64,000 nt of DNA from Globodera rostochiensis (GCA_018350325.1 JAEVLN010000007.1:4135804-4199803), one strand, 5' to 3'; shown: positions 51,742 through 63,021, counted from the first letter of the stretch. Notes: a model not told the origin generated them from the sequence alone. Numbers and translations: made by a program.

Positions 51742-53829
51742 GCGCACGATTCGGCGCGCACGATTCGGCGCGGCACGTTTCGGCGCGGCACGATTCGGCG
51801 CCCGAATATCAAATTGTTTTTGTAACTTAGAGATCAAAATTTTTATTTCAACAAAATAACAACAAACAAAGTGAATGAATCACGGGTTCATTCGGTAATT
51901 TCGGGAAATTCCTTTCAAATATTCAACAATATGACGGGGATTTTGGTTGTAATTATGATCAATGTTGATGGGGCGGTTGATGAGTACATAACCCTGGACT
52001 TTAGCAAGAATTCTGGCATCAATGTCACGGTACTTCTTTCTTTTAGGAGGCGGCTCGCGTCCGGCAATGAAATGTGAAAAATCAATGTCCATGTCCTTTA
52101 AAAACCAAACAAAACTTTGGTAGAAAGTAAAAATAAAAATGCAACTTTTTGCACACGGCGAAGCACGTCGATGAAGTGCCAAAGGCTGGGATGACGACAA
52201 TTAAAATGCGTTTGGAATTTCCGATGTGCGGCCTCTGCGTAGTTGTTGGTACGGTCGTCATTGTTGAGAGTCCTTTCGTAGACGTTCCACATCTCCGGAC
52301 CAAATCTGGGTTGAGTTCGAGATCCATCCGCGCGAGGACGTCCGGTATAGTTGTTCATTAGCCTTCAAAAATAAACTTTTTGATAATCACACAAGAAATT
52401 ACCAATCCAAAATTGGGCCCATTTCCGGCGTGTTTTGGAACTCAACGTCCAGAGCATTGACGGCGGCCGTAAGATCGCACACTGGTACGAACGCAATGGA
52501 TGTCACCATACGCACCGTATCAGCAAAATTTGGGTCCGCGTTGTATCGCTAAACCCATGAAACTTTTATAGATAACAACATTAAATAATTACCTGAAGCA
52601 GATTTTCTTCGCCGAGTTTCTTCTTCATGTTTCTGACAAAATGAAAAAAACAGTATCTGATGTCGCAATGACCACCAAAAACATTTTGAACAGCATTGGA
52701 CACGGCGAATTCAAAATCAATGGAAAATGTTGATGGGCGAAATAAAGGCCATTTTTCTTGAATCATGGCGAACATGCGCTCATAAGTGGACTGGCTCTTA
52801 CAAGTCAGAAGAGCATGACAAGCCGGGAAAACCCAGCGTCCTCGCCTGATTGTTAAAATTTAAGAAAAAAAAAAAGAAAAACATTTTGCAAACCTGGCCA
52901 AAATGGCATAAATCTGGTAAAAAGTGGAGGGCTGAGGCTGAATGTGCCGTCGCCATAACAGTGCTCCATCAACGCGGACCATTCGCGATTTGATTCCTTC
53001 GCAAAAATCAAAATCCTAAAAAATAAATTGAAAGGATAGAAAATCACGAGTTGCCTTTGTGGGTTCTCATTGCCTCCCTCGTAATAAACTCCAGAGTCGG
53101 CCAGTAAAAATTGTTCTTGAGCACCGTCACTTTTTTGGTAAATGTGATAGGCGGGCGGAATGACCAGTTGTTGTAGATTTGCTGGCATTGCAGGTGGAGC
53201 ATTGACTGCGTGACGTGCTCGGATGATCAACTATTAAAAAATTGTTTCATGTTTTTAAGGATTTAAAGTACCTCTTTTGTGGCTTTTTTTGACGGCATTT
53301 CACTAAGTGCCGGAGAACAGATGTTTTCCACACGTGTGCGCGGATTACCGACGGAGGTTCCATTGTGCAGGCAGCTCTCCGTTTAATCCCAGTCTTCACT
53401 TCCTGGGCAACCACACCAGCTGGATTCTGCTCACAGGTGTGCGGTGTCACCATGCGAATGAAGACATCCCGCAATGTCGTCCAGATTCGGCCTTTACACT
53501 TGTCAATGCCCTCGGTTTTGAACTCGCATCGCCAGAATTTTGTTGTTCCATCAACGCTTTTCTTGTCATAAACGTAGAGATGACCATCATAATGCAATTT
53601 TTGTTTGCCCCTTTTAGTATCAATTTTAGTATCAAGTTCACTTCCGGGTAACATTTCAGAGCTCTGTAATTTTAAGTTAAAAATTTTTTGTTTTGTTGCA
53701 GTTAAAACAACTTAGTTGAAAAAATGATAAAGCATTGTATGCCTAATTTGATATTCGGGCGCCGAAACGTGCCGCGCCGAATCGTGCCGCGCCGAATCGT
53801 GCGCGCCGAATCGTGCGCGCCGAATCGTG
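51742..53829 (-). mobile_element. Mutator-like (MULE) DNA transposon with repeat-built inverted ends
   Basis: Inverted ends at about 51742-51812 and 53747-53829 are each made of tandem GCACGATTCGGCGCG units and close inward with GGCGCCCGAATATCAAA. Between them is a minus-strand transposase gene with FLYWCH and MULE domains. No clean 9-bp target duplication was found. Confidence 0.88.
51880..53654 (-). pseudogene. FLYWCH/MULE transposase, frameshifted
   Basis: DNA-cutting enzyme of the surrounding element. First exon (about 53272-53654): FLYWCH zinc-finger pattern with KLHYDGHLYVYDKK, KFWRCEF, CKGRIW and TPHTCEQN. Later exons carry GDGTFS (first catalytic Asp), [23 protein letters not shown] (second Asp), [13 protein letters not shown], then EMWNVYERTLNN, RTNNYAEAAHRKF and a basic C-terminal region ending at 51880. 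The coding frame slips at about 52940: GDGTFS and FYQIYAILA are in different frames with no intron between them, so a base has been lost. The join between exons 1 and 2 also fails to keep phase. The copy is inactive unless these are sequencing errors. Confidence 0.85.
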
Positions 53830-53849
53830 GTGCTCCGGTACGGTACACA

Positions 53850-54270
53850 TCACTTCAGTGCCCACACTTCAGTGCCGGACACTTCAGTGCCAGCACTTAA
53901 AATGTCTATAACTTTTTTTAAACTCAACCAAATCAAACAATCAAGATATCATTTGAAAGCTCTAAATGAGAAGTATCGTTAAAAAAAAGCCAAGCCGGTT
54001 CAATTCGTTTTTAAGAAGTTCAACGTGAAAAACACCCAAAATCAGGGCTTTTCATCAGTTTTATTGCAATAACTTTTTTACGAATTTTCTAATTGATTAG
54101 CGTTGGCTTAACAATAGCTTTTAAAAGCTTAGAGCTTTCTAATGACATCTTGATTGTTTGATTTGGTTGAGTTTAAAAAAAGTTATAGCCTTTCAATTGC
54201 TGGCACTGAAGTGTCCGGCACTGAAGTGTGGGCACTGAAGTGTGCGGCACTGAAGTGTGGGCACTGAAAT
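53850..54270. mobile_element. Non-autonomous inverted-repeat element with CACTTCAGTGC ends
   Basis: Both ends are tandem copies of CACTTCAGTGCC (left) and GGCACTGAAGTGT (right), followed inward by matching inverted AACTCAACCAAATCAAA and TTTGATTTGGTTGAGTTT. The whole element is one large imperfect hairpin. A second, partial copy lies at 1146-1442. It sits between the MULE and the right arm of the big inverted repeat. Confidence 0.8.
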
Positions 54271-54531
54271 GAACGCCGCCGTGTGTGGTAAAATGTTGTT
54301 GGATGTGGTAATTTGTTGCTATGAATTATACTCTTGTGGTTTTCATAGCTACAAATAACCACAAGTGCCGGGGTCTATTTGTAGCATTTTTTTCGGCTTC
54401 CAACGGTACCATCATTCAGCAGAATAAAAATGATTTGGGTTCAAAATAACTTCGTCCATTCTCATTTTTGGGTGGGCATATGTCATTGGAATACTTTTAA
54501 TGGATTAAAGTTTATGCAACCCACCGTCTAC

Positions 54532-54714
54532 CTATACTGGCGCTTTATGCGGATCAAGATTTTTACCAATTTTTAAGATTTTTTTGCAACAAAAAAATTG
54601 TCCAAAACTTTTCAAAATTGTGAAATAACTCTGGCGTTCAAATTCTCCTAATTTTTTCTTAAGTGCACTGAGATCACGAATATAGTTATTCTTTTTGGCA
54701 TCCGACATCATCAT
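54532..54714 (-). CDS. Small ORF, unrecognised (right copy)
   Basis: Minus-strand frame of about 60 codons starting MMMSDAKKNNYIRDL, paired with 5561-5680 in the left arm. The C-terminal halves differ because of indels, which argues against a conserved product. Confidence 0.28.
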   Translation of the reverse strand: MMMSDAKKNNYIRDLSALKKKLGEFERQSYFTILKSFGQFFCCKKILKIGKNLDPHKAPV

Positions 54715-54894
54715 TCTGTGATTTCACAACCATATAAATTTATTTTTGGTCGGCAATACTAAAATGAACAAGCAGATCACAACAAATTGTAAGTACATAT
54801 ACACATATCATCACAATGATCATTACAACAACAATTATTATACATATTTATACGATCACGGTGTTCAAATCAGCCGACTTCTTCCTCCGAGCGA

Positions 54895-55320
54895 TCAGAG
54901 GCGCTTGTATTTGCCCACGAATCCGTTGCACTGGGAACAGTAATGCTCCATGTCCTTGAATGAATCACAGCAGCAAACACACCAGATGGCGAGAAAGATG
55001 CAGCTGAAATTTTACAAATAAAATTACACAAAGCACCCAAAAATTAATGCCAAAACTTTGGAACGTTCGAAAAAAAATTGAAATGAAAAATCCCCCCGAT
55101 TAAACATAATTTGGAAAATCCCCTAAAAATGCAAAACGCACAGCAGCCACGCGAGCAGACCGCACACCGGCCGGACAACAGTTGTCGTTTTCTTGTGACA
55201 GTGCGGACAGTCAATCTTAAATCAAAGAAAATGCTTTGAATTGTTCAAAAACATCAATCAATTCGATTTACTTACCGGCTGCGGATACTTCCCAAGAGGC
55301 GCCATTGGCTGGTCTGACAT
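54895..55320 (-). CDS. Small LITAF-domain membrane protein (right copy)
   Basis: Exons 55276-55320, 55142-55215 and 54895-55003 have the same lengths (45, 74, 109) and phases as the left copy and give 75 residues. CPHCHKK and HYCSQCNGF supply the zinc knuckles around the hydrophobic segment. About two residues differ from the left copy. The gene is intact, but a 475-bp insertion containing tRNA-like units lies about 70 bp upstream of the ATG, so its expression may differ from the left copy. Confidence 0.87.
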
Positions 55321-55413
55321 GACGAATTATTGCTTGGAGTTTGCGCGCCACTAATATGGATTCGGTCGAATTAGGGAAAAGCTTAAACAGAGTAAAGAAT
55401 AGGCAAAATGTTA

Positions 55414-55485
55414 GCCCCGGGTGGGACTCGAACCCACGTCCTCCACCCAATCCGTGGGCAGCTCTTCCAACTGAGCTACCGGGGC
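55414..55485 (-). tRNA. tRNA-like sequence, unit 1 (probably not a working tRNA)
   Basis: 72 nt: GCCCCGG acceptor pairs perfectly with CCGGGGC, the D arm is GCTC/GAGC, and the T arm GTGGG/CCCAC encloses TTCGAGT. Box A (TAGCTCAGTTGG) and box B (GGTTCGAGTCC) are consensus. The anticodon arm (GCCCACGGATTGGGTGG) does not form a proper stem and lacks T at position 33, so no anticodon can be called. Confidence 0.6.
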
Positions 55486-55698
55486 GTCCCATTAGCCTTC
55501 TTCTTTATGGATGATCTTTTGCCCCCGCCCTAGGCGTTTTAACCGTTCACTTCCAACCAGCGGAACACACAAATCCTTACAGCTCCATCCTCAACGGGAC
55601 CGGTCCCTCGGTCCATCGATCGATCACACATCGATCGCTTCGCTGGCGACGGTTGGGCAACCATCCGGTGCTACCAGTAAAGAATAGGCAAAATGTTA

Positions 55699-55769
55699 GC
55701 CCCGGGTGGGACTCGAACCCACGTCCTCACCCAATCCGTGGGCAGCTCTTCCAACTGAGCTACCGGGGC
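55699..55769 (-). tRNA. tRNA-like sequence, unit 2
   Basis: Same as unit 1 with one base fewer at the anticodon/variable region. Acceptor, D and T arms are intact; the anticodon arm is equally poor. Confidence 0.58.
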
Positions 55770-55867
55770 GTCCCATTAGCCTTCTTCTTTATGGATGATC
55801 TTTTGCCCCCGCCCTAGGCGTTTTAACCGTTCACTTCCAACCAGCGGAACACACAAATCCTTACAAC

Positions 55868-56980
55868 AGTAAAAGATGTTAAAGCAAGAAAAGTTAACAA
55901 AAAACAGAAACGATTCGCGCCACGACCAATTCGATGTCTCTTTTTGGTGTGTTAAAAGATTTGAATTACGGACTCTATGACTTTTACACTAATTGAGCGA
56001 ATTGGTCACTAGCGAATCGCCGTAACGACAAAATGTACTGGGACTTGTGAATAAAGACAATTACTATTAAAAAAGGGAAAGGTAGCAAATTACAACCTAG
56101 TAAGTGGAAGCAAAACATCGAATTTGAATGGAATGGAATGGAATAAGAATTTTGACTATTTATATGTATAGGTAGATTTTTGATAAAATTAGCTAACTTT
56201 ATTTTTATTTCTGGCGTTCTGTTAAAAAAGATCGAACGCAAACGTTTGAAAAAATGTGCATAAATTCTGAATCAAAAATTGACAAAATTCAATTTTCATT
56301 TTGTTTTTTTAATGAAATCAATTAAGCTGCACTTAATTCTTGGTTATTATTGGTTTGGTTGAGCTTACAAAAAATCTGATGACATTGAAATGCGCTTATG
56401 CCTTTTTGAACGGTCTAAAACACTGCTAATTTGCTGCTTTTTGTTTAAATAAAATAACTAAAAATTGCTCAAAAGGTGACACAAAACATATAAATAACCG
56501 AATTTTCCGAAATTTTGAGCAACAAGTCGGGAATTTTCGCAAAATGTTGCTTACAATCTTTTCAACTCAATTTCAGAGACGGAAATAAAATCCGTAAAAT
56601 GGTTGCATTTTTCCAAATAAAAACGTACTCCTTTAAAGTTTAAACACGCATACTCAGTAAGCAGAAACTCTTTTATGCCCTTATGAATGAATGAGAATAT
56701 TTAGAGTAAAAAAGATCAAATAAATAAACAAACAAAAAAAAAATAACATGGCGCGGTGCGTGGTCTTATATTTGTTGTGTCAAGGATTTATATAAATCCC
56801 CATTGTTCCTCTTTCACTTTTTTTCACGGCATTTGCATCAATTGCTTGTTTAAGAACAGCGGGCAGACTCCGACCAATTCGCTTAAATGGGATTTTTTAA
56901 ACCAAAAAAGACCAAAAAAATGCCCGACTGGATTAAGCCTGATGACTAAAGAGCTTTGGGCCCCAATTTCGAACGATTAC
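55868..56980. other. Intergenic, right arm
   Basis: Inverted match to 3770-4890. AT-rich; no gene seen. Confidence 0.65.
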
Positions 56981-57884
56981 TCACCGAACTTTGTGCTTCA
57001 CGATCAAATAATTGCACGCGTCGCGCGCATTCTTCGGCACGTTCTGCTGCTGCGTGCACTGGTTGTAGAACAGCTGAGCCTTGGCACGGTCAGACGGAAG
57101 TGTAATGGCACACCTGAGAATTGACAAAAATCTGTGAAAATTGCGTGATTTTTAAATAAAAATTTTTGGAGCAAATCATGTATGATCAACGTAGGGTAAA
57201 ATCCTCGGATTCACATAAGTACTGCTTGAACTCCCACCCTTCGGCGTCGAAGCACTGAATGGACCGCTTCTTGGCGCAATTGTTCATGCACTTTTGAAAG
57301 TTGCGAAAGGTGATAAAGGCGGCACGCGACTTGCGCAGGAAGGCACTTTTGTGCTGTTGGTCAAAGGCCGTGCTGTTGCCGACCGAAATGGACTCCATCC
57401 AACCAGCGTAGTCCGGACCCGGCACTTTAACGCGTGCCGTCGATGATCTTGTACAGCTAAAAGAATTGGATATTTGATTAATCGAATTTTCCGTCCCCCT
57501 AAGGCCTAAAATTTCCTGAATTCACCAATTTTTTCATTCCCGAGGGGTGATTTTCAAAAAAAAATCCTAATTGTTGGAACTCATAAAGTGCCACCCTCGC
57601 TCAAAAACGCACTAATTGGCCACACGCTTGCGCATGCACTCGTTCATCGGCATCGCCTCCATCTTCACGTTGCGCCCAAAGCAATGCGCGAGCGCGTGTG
57701 CGTCTTTGTTGCCGTGCGGCGGCACAAATGTGGACAGCCAATGGGCACACTCGCGCTTGCACGCGTTCTCCACCTGCTTGAAGCCGTCTTCCGCGCATTT
57801 GGCGCCTTTTAAGGGGGGAATGGGAAAGTTGTGGAGAAAGAATAATCCGTCAGAGTCCGTTATGAGTTTTATTGGAGACGCCAT
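56981..57884 (-). CDS. Cysteine-rich protein, unrecognised family (right copy, intact frame)
   Basis: Exons 57613-57884, 57223-57456 and 56981-57113 join in phase to 212 residues. About 12 cysteines lie in spaced pairs: KCAEDGFKQVENACKREC, ALAHCFGRN, NECMRKRVANYC, FQKCMNNC, IQCFD, FKQCAITL, FYNQCTQQQ and RDACNYL. The spacing suggests a disulphide-bonded extracellular domain of the kind common in nematode secretomes (DUF19 or CPG4-like would be guesses). The proposed N-terminus (ASPIKLITDSDGLFFLHN) is not a convincing signal peptide, so the real first exon may lie upstream with an acceptor just before GCGCCAAATGC. The left-arm copy is broken by a 2-bp deletion in the same exon. Confidence 0.6.
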
Positions 57885-57938
57885 TCCCAAATGTCAAAGA
57901 AATGTCAATTTGAATCACCGATTGGGCGTTACGTTAAA

Positions 57939-58015
57939 ATGCCAACGGCAGGCCTAAAACGGTCAGATGCCGACATGGAATTTTGTGGCAACTGCGTCAT
58001 TCGATTCGGCAAAAC
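57939..58015 (+). CDS. Possible first exon of a small unrecognised protein (right copy)
   Basis: The ATG opens a frame beginning MPTAGLKRSDADMEFCGN and ends before GTAAGT in phase 2, as in the left copy at 2738-2814. About 45 bases on, an acceptor (CTGAAG) precedes an open stretch containing EEMEDLQLELITLCNFKKC, but that stretch is in phase 0, so the simple join fails. Confidence 0.3.
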
Positions 58016-58455
58016 GTAAGTCATACATCCCAAATACCCCAACCCCAAAATCTGAAGAAAAAAATTTATGAGGAGATGGAGGATTTGCAGCTGGAATTGA
58101 TCACTTTGTGCAACTTCAAAAAGTGCCTCTTTAATTTCTACTGTAAATGACTTTCGCTTCGAAGTGATGATGCTTTATGGGTTAAGAATGTTCAAAAAAT
58201 GACCCATTAGCCTTGAAATCATTAAATTTTTTGCATTTCGTGGGGGGGGGGGGGGGGGGGGAGCAGCCCGGAGTTGTTCATTTGGGCGGCAGTTATAAAA
58301 GGAACAGTTCGGCGCACCTATCAATAACATTTTGAACAATTTAAATCCAAAAAATGTTTCTGTTGAGTAGGGAATGAATGTACGGAGGCTTGTAAATTTT
58401 TGTCATCGTTTAATTCGAAGTTTAAAAAGCATTTTGATAGTGAAGCTAATGCTAG

Positions 58456-58508
58456 TAGGGATGTTTGAGAGTCAAGTCTCGAGAAATTTTGAGTCTTGAG
58501 CATCCCTA
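58456..58508. mobile_element. Short hAT-type MITE (53 bp), right copy
   Basis: TAGGGATGTTTGAGAG and CTTGAGCATCCCTA ends. The flanks AATGCTAG and ATGCTCAG are close to a target duplication. Confidence 0.65.
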
Positions 58509-58826
58509 ATGCTCAGTGGGCTGTTGAAGAGTGGTACTTTGACCTCAATCGGAGCAGCCCCAGTAGCGCCCACCGCCCCTGGCTACGCCCTTGGGCACGG
58601 TGTAAAAACAGTAATTTTACAGGGAATGGAATCCTTTCTTTTCCTGCTGTTAAAGTGAGATGGGATCACAATTCGAGTCGGCATTTTGGTTGTGGGAAGT
58701 GCGTTCTGGCATTTGTATGCCCTAATGAAAAAAGTTGGCAATTGTAGCCATTTGTCCTCGTTGAAATTTGGGAATTTTCTGAGACGATTTGACATCAGCA
58801 GGTGCGTGCATGGAAGTGGAAGCCAG

Positions 58827-59047
58827 TAGGGATGCTCGGAAATTGAAATTTACCGAGAATCAAGAACCGAGAAATGACACCGAGACTCAAAAGTCGAGAC
58901 CGAGAGACACCGAGAGTCGAGACAGAGAGACACCGAGAGTCGAGACCGAGAGACACCGAGAGGCGAGACTGAGAGTCGAGAGTCGAAACCAAGAGACACC
59001 GAGAGTTCGAGACCGAGAAATGACACCGAGACTCTCGAGCACCCCTA
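58827..59047. mobile_element. hAT-type MITE, 221 bp, perfect 8-bp target duplication
   Basis: TAGGGATGCTCGG and CTCGAGCACCCCTA ends; GAAGCCAG is repeated on both sides (58819-58826, 59048-59055). The interior is tandem GAGACCGAGAGACACCGAGA. The left-arm copy is shorter. Confidence 0.92.
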
Positions 59048-59672
59048 GAAGCCAGCCACCAACTTCTCGCCCATTTGGATCCAAATCTGTTCACAGTAAC
59101 AAATTTCGAATTTGTCATTCATATTAAAACCTTTTTTGTTTAAAAACTATATTTTAAATATTTAAAACGCTTTTTTTGTTTAAAAACTATAAATTTCCGA
59201 CCATCGCTTTTTGGTGAATCATTTGCATTTCCATTGGCTTCATCTGTCGGACTATTTTCAGTAAAATAAATGTAAAAAAAGTGACGCCAATTTATTTTTT
59301 TTTTTGTTTTGTTTTTGGAATTCCGTCCATCGCTTTTTGGATGAATAATTATTTTCTGTCATCGTTTCCATTGGCTTCATTCAATCTCCCCACCGGACTT
59401 TGCCAATCATTTCATTTTCATAAACACTTTTTGGTGGGCAAATATTTCCTTCAATTCATTTCATTTCAAATATTTTACAAATCAAAAAATGATAAACTCT
59501 CAAAATTGAGATTTATTTTGGAAATAATCAGCGCCATTCTTTGAGGGGGGCACAACTTTTGGGAATTTGTAACAACCAAAATTCAAATTGAGGGGAACAA
59601 ATTTGTACCAATGAAACGGTTACCGTATTTTTAAGGAAATCGCTCTGAAACCAAAACTCAATTCAACCGCCA

Positions 59673-61935
59673 ATGGCCCGCCAATCGCTCGTCCTTATGC
59701 GTCTGTTCTGCCTCGTCATGTTGGCGCGTCACTCGGGTAGTGGGAACGAATTGTCATGGGATTGCAAATAGACGATTGTCAATGGATAGTCCATTGACGA
59801 ATTGTCATGGGGTACTCCATTGACGAATTGTCATGGGATACTCCATTGAAGAATTGCATTGACAAATTGTCATGAGATAGTCCATTGACGAATTGTCATG
59901 GGATACTCATTGACGATTGACGAATTGTCATGGGGTACTCCATTGACGAATTGTCATGGGATACTCCATTGAAGAATTGCATTGACAAATTGTCATGAGA
60001 TAGTCCATTGACGAATTGTCATGGGATACTCATTGACGATTGACGAATTGTCATGGGGTACTCCATTGACGAATTGTCATGGGATACTCCATTGAAGAAT
60101 TGCATTGACAAATTGTCATGAGATAGTCCATTGACGAATTGTCATGGGGTACTCATTGACGAATTGTCATGGGATAGTCCATTGACGAATTGTCATGTGA
60201 GATTTGTTATTTGATGAATTGTACTCCGTATCGGTCGGAGCAAAGCATTCAAAAGTGAAAATTCTTTGAAAAAAAAATTGTAGGTACTCATAAATGTTAC
60301 CACTCGTTGCGTTATCGTGACTCCTACGACAGAAATTCCATATACTTCAAATTCAAACAAAAGGATTTGGAGCCTCTAGTGAAGTATTTGCGGGGTGAAT
60401 GGCGGGTGGACATTACCGAAGCAAATGCCCAGAAGGAAGAGTGGCCGATTCAATGCGCCAAAGATGTCAGTTGCGAGACTTTCCGATTCAAAAATGGTAG
60501 GGAAATGAAGAATTAACTAAAGAATAAATTACACTCTGTAAAAAAAATATTATTATTTGATTTTTTTGAATGCTTTTTTTAATTTGCCTCAATTCAAATT
60601 ATTTATTATCAGAAAAGGGAGACGATATTTTTGCGGTCAATGGATGCGCAAGGACAAAAGTGGATGGCACCGAATGCACCAGCGATGGCCCAAACGACTT
60701 GGGCAAATTTTTGGAAAATTATCCAGGAGCATTTTCGAGCTGCTCCCATTGCAATTACGACGAATGCAATAAAAACTGGCTCGAGTTGGCAACCCCGTCA
60801 GACATGAAAGCGAAGCGTGAGCAAATCATTTGCTTACTTAATTTGCAATTTAAAGACAAAAAAAAAAACAAAATGAAATTTATAAATGGTTTTGTTGTCT
60901 CTTAACATCGCAAAAATGACACCTTTTAAATTTATATTTTGAAAAGAATAATTTAAAGCTTACCATGGAAAAAAGAAAATTTACATGCCGTCGTCTTCTT
61001 CAACTGACGAAAATGCTAAGCGCCGAAAAGAAAAGTTATAAAAAAAACATTTCAGCAAATCACTGCATTCATGCCTTCCGTCACAACCAAAGCTACACAC
61101 CGGACCAAAAACTTAAGGATTTGATGAAGAATTGGCAAATCTTCAATTTAATGCGCGAGTACAACTATGAATGCTTAACAGATTATCCCGGCTGTCAGAC
61201 CTATCGGTGCAAAGATGGTCGGTGAAAATAAAATTTGAAATTTACTTTTAACATTTGCAAACTTTGCAAATCGAATATTTTTTATTGGAAAAAATGCAAA
61301 CTTCCAAAACATTAAATTTAATTCAATTTAAAATCATCACCCAGAGTTTGGCAACGACAAATTTGTCGTCAACGGATGTGCAACACAACACAATCGCTTA
61401 AAATGCGTTTACGAAGAGTTGGATCCGTTTTGCAAACCGGAGGACAAAAGGTATGAGCATTGCGATCACTGCTTCGGCAACAGTTGCAATTTGAACAAAA
61501 TTGAATTGGAAACGCTTTACACGTTCCAACCGCGGGGAACGAAGGCGACGACGCGCTCAACGAAGGCAACGACGACGACGGACGCATTTGACAATGAAAC
61601 GGACGAACCGGAGAGCACGAAAGGCCCGAAAAAGGCAAGTGCCAATTATAATAAAAAAAATTTCAATTATTTTCAATATAATTTAAACATTTGAATTATT
61701 TCAATTGCATTTTAATTTTGTTTTAAGCTAAGCTTAACCAAAATTGATTCAGACTGTCCCCTCTACAAAACGGCCCCGGCGGCCGCGGGCGTCGAAGCGG
61801 CCGACCACGCCCAAACCCGAAACATTTACAGATGCTGCTGTTGCACCACACCCATTCGCAGTGCTCGCCGTTCTGCTACCGTTTTGCTGTATATTTAGAA
61901 AATTAAGCAATGTTTTTGACCGTCCAAAAGATTGA
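59673..61935 (+). CDS. Secreted/anchored protein with two tandem cysteine-rich domains
   Basis: Six exons join in phase to 371 residues: 59673-59736, 60284-60496, 60613-60816, 61056-61217, 61345-61634, 61753-61935. Exon 1 is a signal peptide (MARQSLVLMRLFCLVMLARH). Exons 2-3 and 4-5 encode two similar domains: an HxCxH start (HKCYHSLRY; NHCIHAFRH), a middle pair of cysteines, FxVNGCA (FAVNGCARTK; FVVNGCATQH) and an end SCSHCNYDECN or HCDHCFGNSCN. The closing CxxCxxxxCN resembles nematode ET-module and other three-finger-type folds, but this is only a resemblance. A Thr/Lys/Pro-rich stalk follows, then a hydrophobic end (FAVLAVLLPFCCIF), giving a GPI or membrane anchor. Intron 5 starts GC (AAAAAG|GCAAGT). 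Intron 1 holds a 26-bp satellite. All domain introns are phase 1, as in a duplicated exon pair. Confidence 0.82.
59740..60210. repeat. 26-bp satellite in intron 1 of the two-domain gene
   Basis: Same family as 150-957, inverted: CCATTGACGAATTGTCATGG with ATACT or ATAGT between units. A longer repeating block of about 125 bp with GAAGAATTGCATTGACAAAT appears about three times. Confidence 0.93.
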
Positions 61936-63021
61936 AAAATTAAATAGGGTTGATTTGGGGGGGGGGGGGTGTCGGGGTCAGGGTCAGGCCCAAAAAATGT
62001 CGGGCTCAAAAAGTCGGAGCTAGGCGCGGGTTGGGTGCGTTCGGGCTCAGAAATGTCGACGCTCGAGAATGAGGCCCGAAAATGACGGGGTTGGGCTTGG
62101 GTGTTAGGCCCGAAAATGTCGGGGGGGGGGGGGCGTCGGGGAGTAGGTAACTCTATTTTTTAAAATGCTTTTCAATAAATAACGATTTACTGCTTGCTAC
62201 ATTAAAAATGTTGACTTAAATTTAGTGTCGTTGTCCTTCCGCCATGTGACCGTTTACTGACTGAAAGGAACAATTCAATGATCGCTTTGGAAGTCAAATG
62301 AATGTGCAAAATTATTCAAACATTTTTTATAATTATAATAATGCCATCCATAAACACAACAAATCCAAAACTGGGAACAATCATTTCCAATGGCCCCCTC
62401 AATTGTGCCAACTCTTTGTCCTCGCCTCAGTTCTGGCATCCCTTTTTGGTGGAAAATCAGTGAGCATGAACTACGCGTGTTCTTTGGCCCACCCTAAATC
62501 GTCCTCGAGATTCAAATTTACGCCGGCTTGGCCCCCGAGACTCAAAAAACGAGAAATTTCTCGAATCGAGACTCTTGAACATTCTACAAGATACTTTCAG
62601 GGGACCAAAAACTAGAGATCGGACCGATCGAAATCTCGATCGACGATTTTTTCTGAGATTTTTCAGTGATCTCGATCGTTTAATTTTCGAGATTCTCGAT
62701 CAAAATTTAACTCTCCCAAAGGCATAAAATGGGACACGGACCAAAGAAACATTTGACGATCCGTCGACCGATGGAAAATCGGAAATATTATTGGTTAAAT
62801 TCGGCGTTTTCGAATTGGTCAAAGCGGAGGATCGGAATATATTTTCTTTTTTATTGTTAAATATCTCGTAAATAATTTATTCAAAAATGTCCTCTCTCAA
62901 AATTCGTTTTTCCGGCCCCAATTCTTCGGCACCTTGGATAAGGGGCAACAATTGCTGCGGCCTGAAAATATTTCTCAATTTGAAGGCTCAAAATTTTTTT
63001 CTTTTTTCAATGGCATTTCGA
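61936..63021. other. Intergenic with G-rich and GATCG-rich remnants
   Basis: Two G runs (about 61957-61968, 62119-62132) bound a block repeating GGCCCGAAAATGTCGGG. A GATCTCGATCG-rich block at 62613-62710 resembles 29606-29757. No gene seen; the 62298 frame has no recognisable domain. Confidence 0.6.

Larger units (their letters stand above)
55391..55867 (-). mobile_element. Tandem tRNA-derived SINE-like insertion
   Basis: Present in the right arm only; the left arm has the empty site TACTGTTTAAGC. Read on the minus strand it has two copies of a unit of about 190 bp (TGTAAGGATTTGTGTGTTCC, then GTTAAAACGCCTAGGGCGGG, then a tRNA-like part, then TTCTTTACT), separated by about 95 bp. CTGT appears at both junctions as a possible short target duplication. 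Confidence 0.75.
58016..59672. other. Right-arm noncoding stretch with MITEs
   Basis: Contains a G run (58243-58261), two MITEs (58456-58508, 58827-59047) and AT-rich sequence leading to the signal-peptide exon at 59673. No other gene seen. Confidence 0.65.
54479..59736 (-). repeat. Outer inverted duplication, right arm
   Basis: Inverted counterpart of 960-5800, with gene order and introns conserved. Arm-specific changes: the 475-bp tRNA-like insertion at about 55391-55867, the intact cysteine-rich frame, the intact exon-1 donor at 59736, and a longer G run at 58243-58261. Confidence 0.92.

Noticed and set aside
55414..55769. Functional tandem tRNA genes
   Set aside because: Acceptor, D and T arms are perfect but the anticodon arm does not pair and position 33 is not T; context is a repeated mobile unit.
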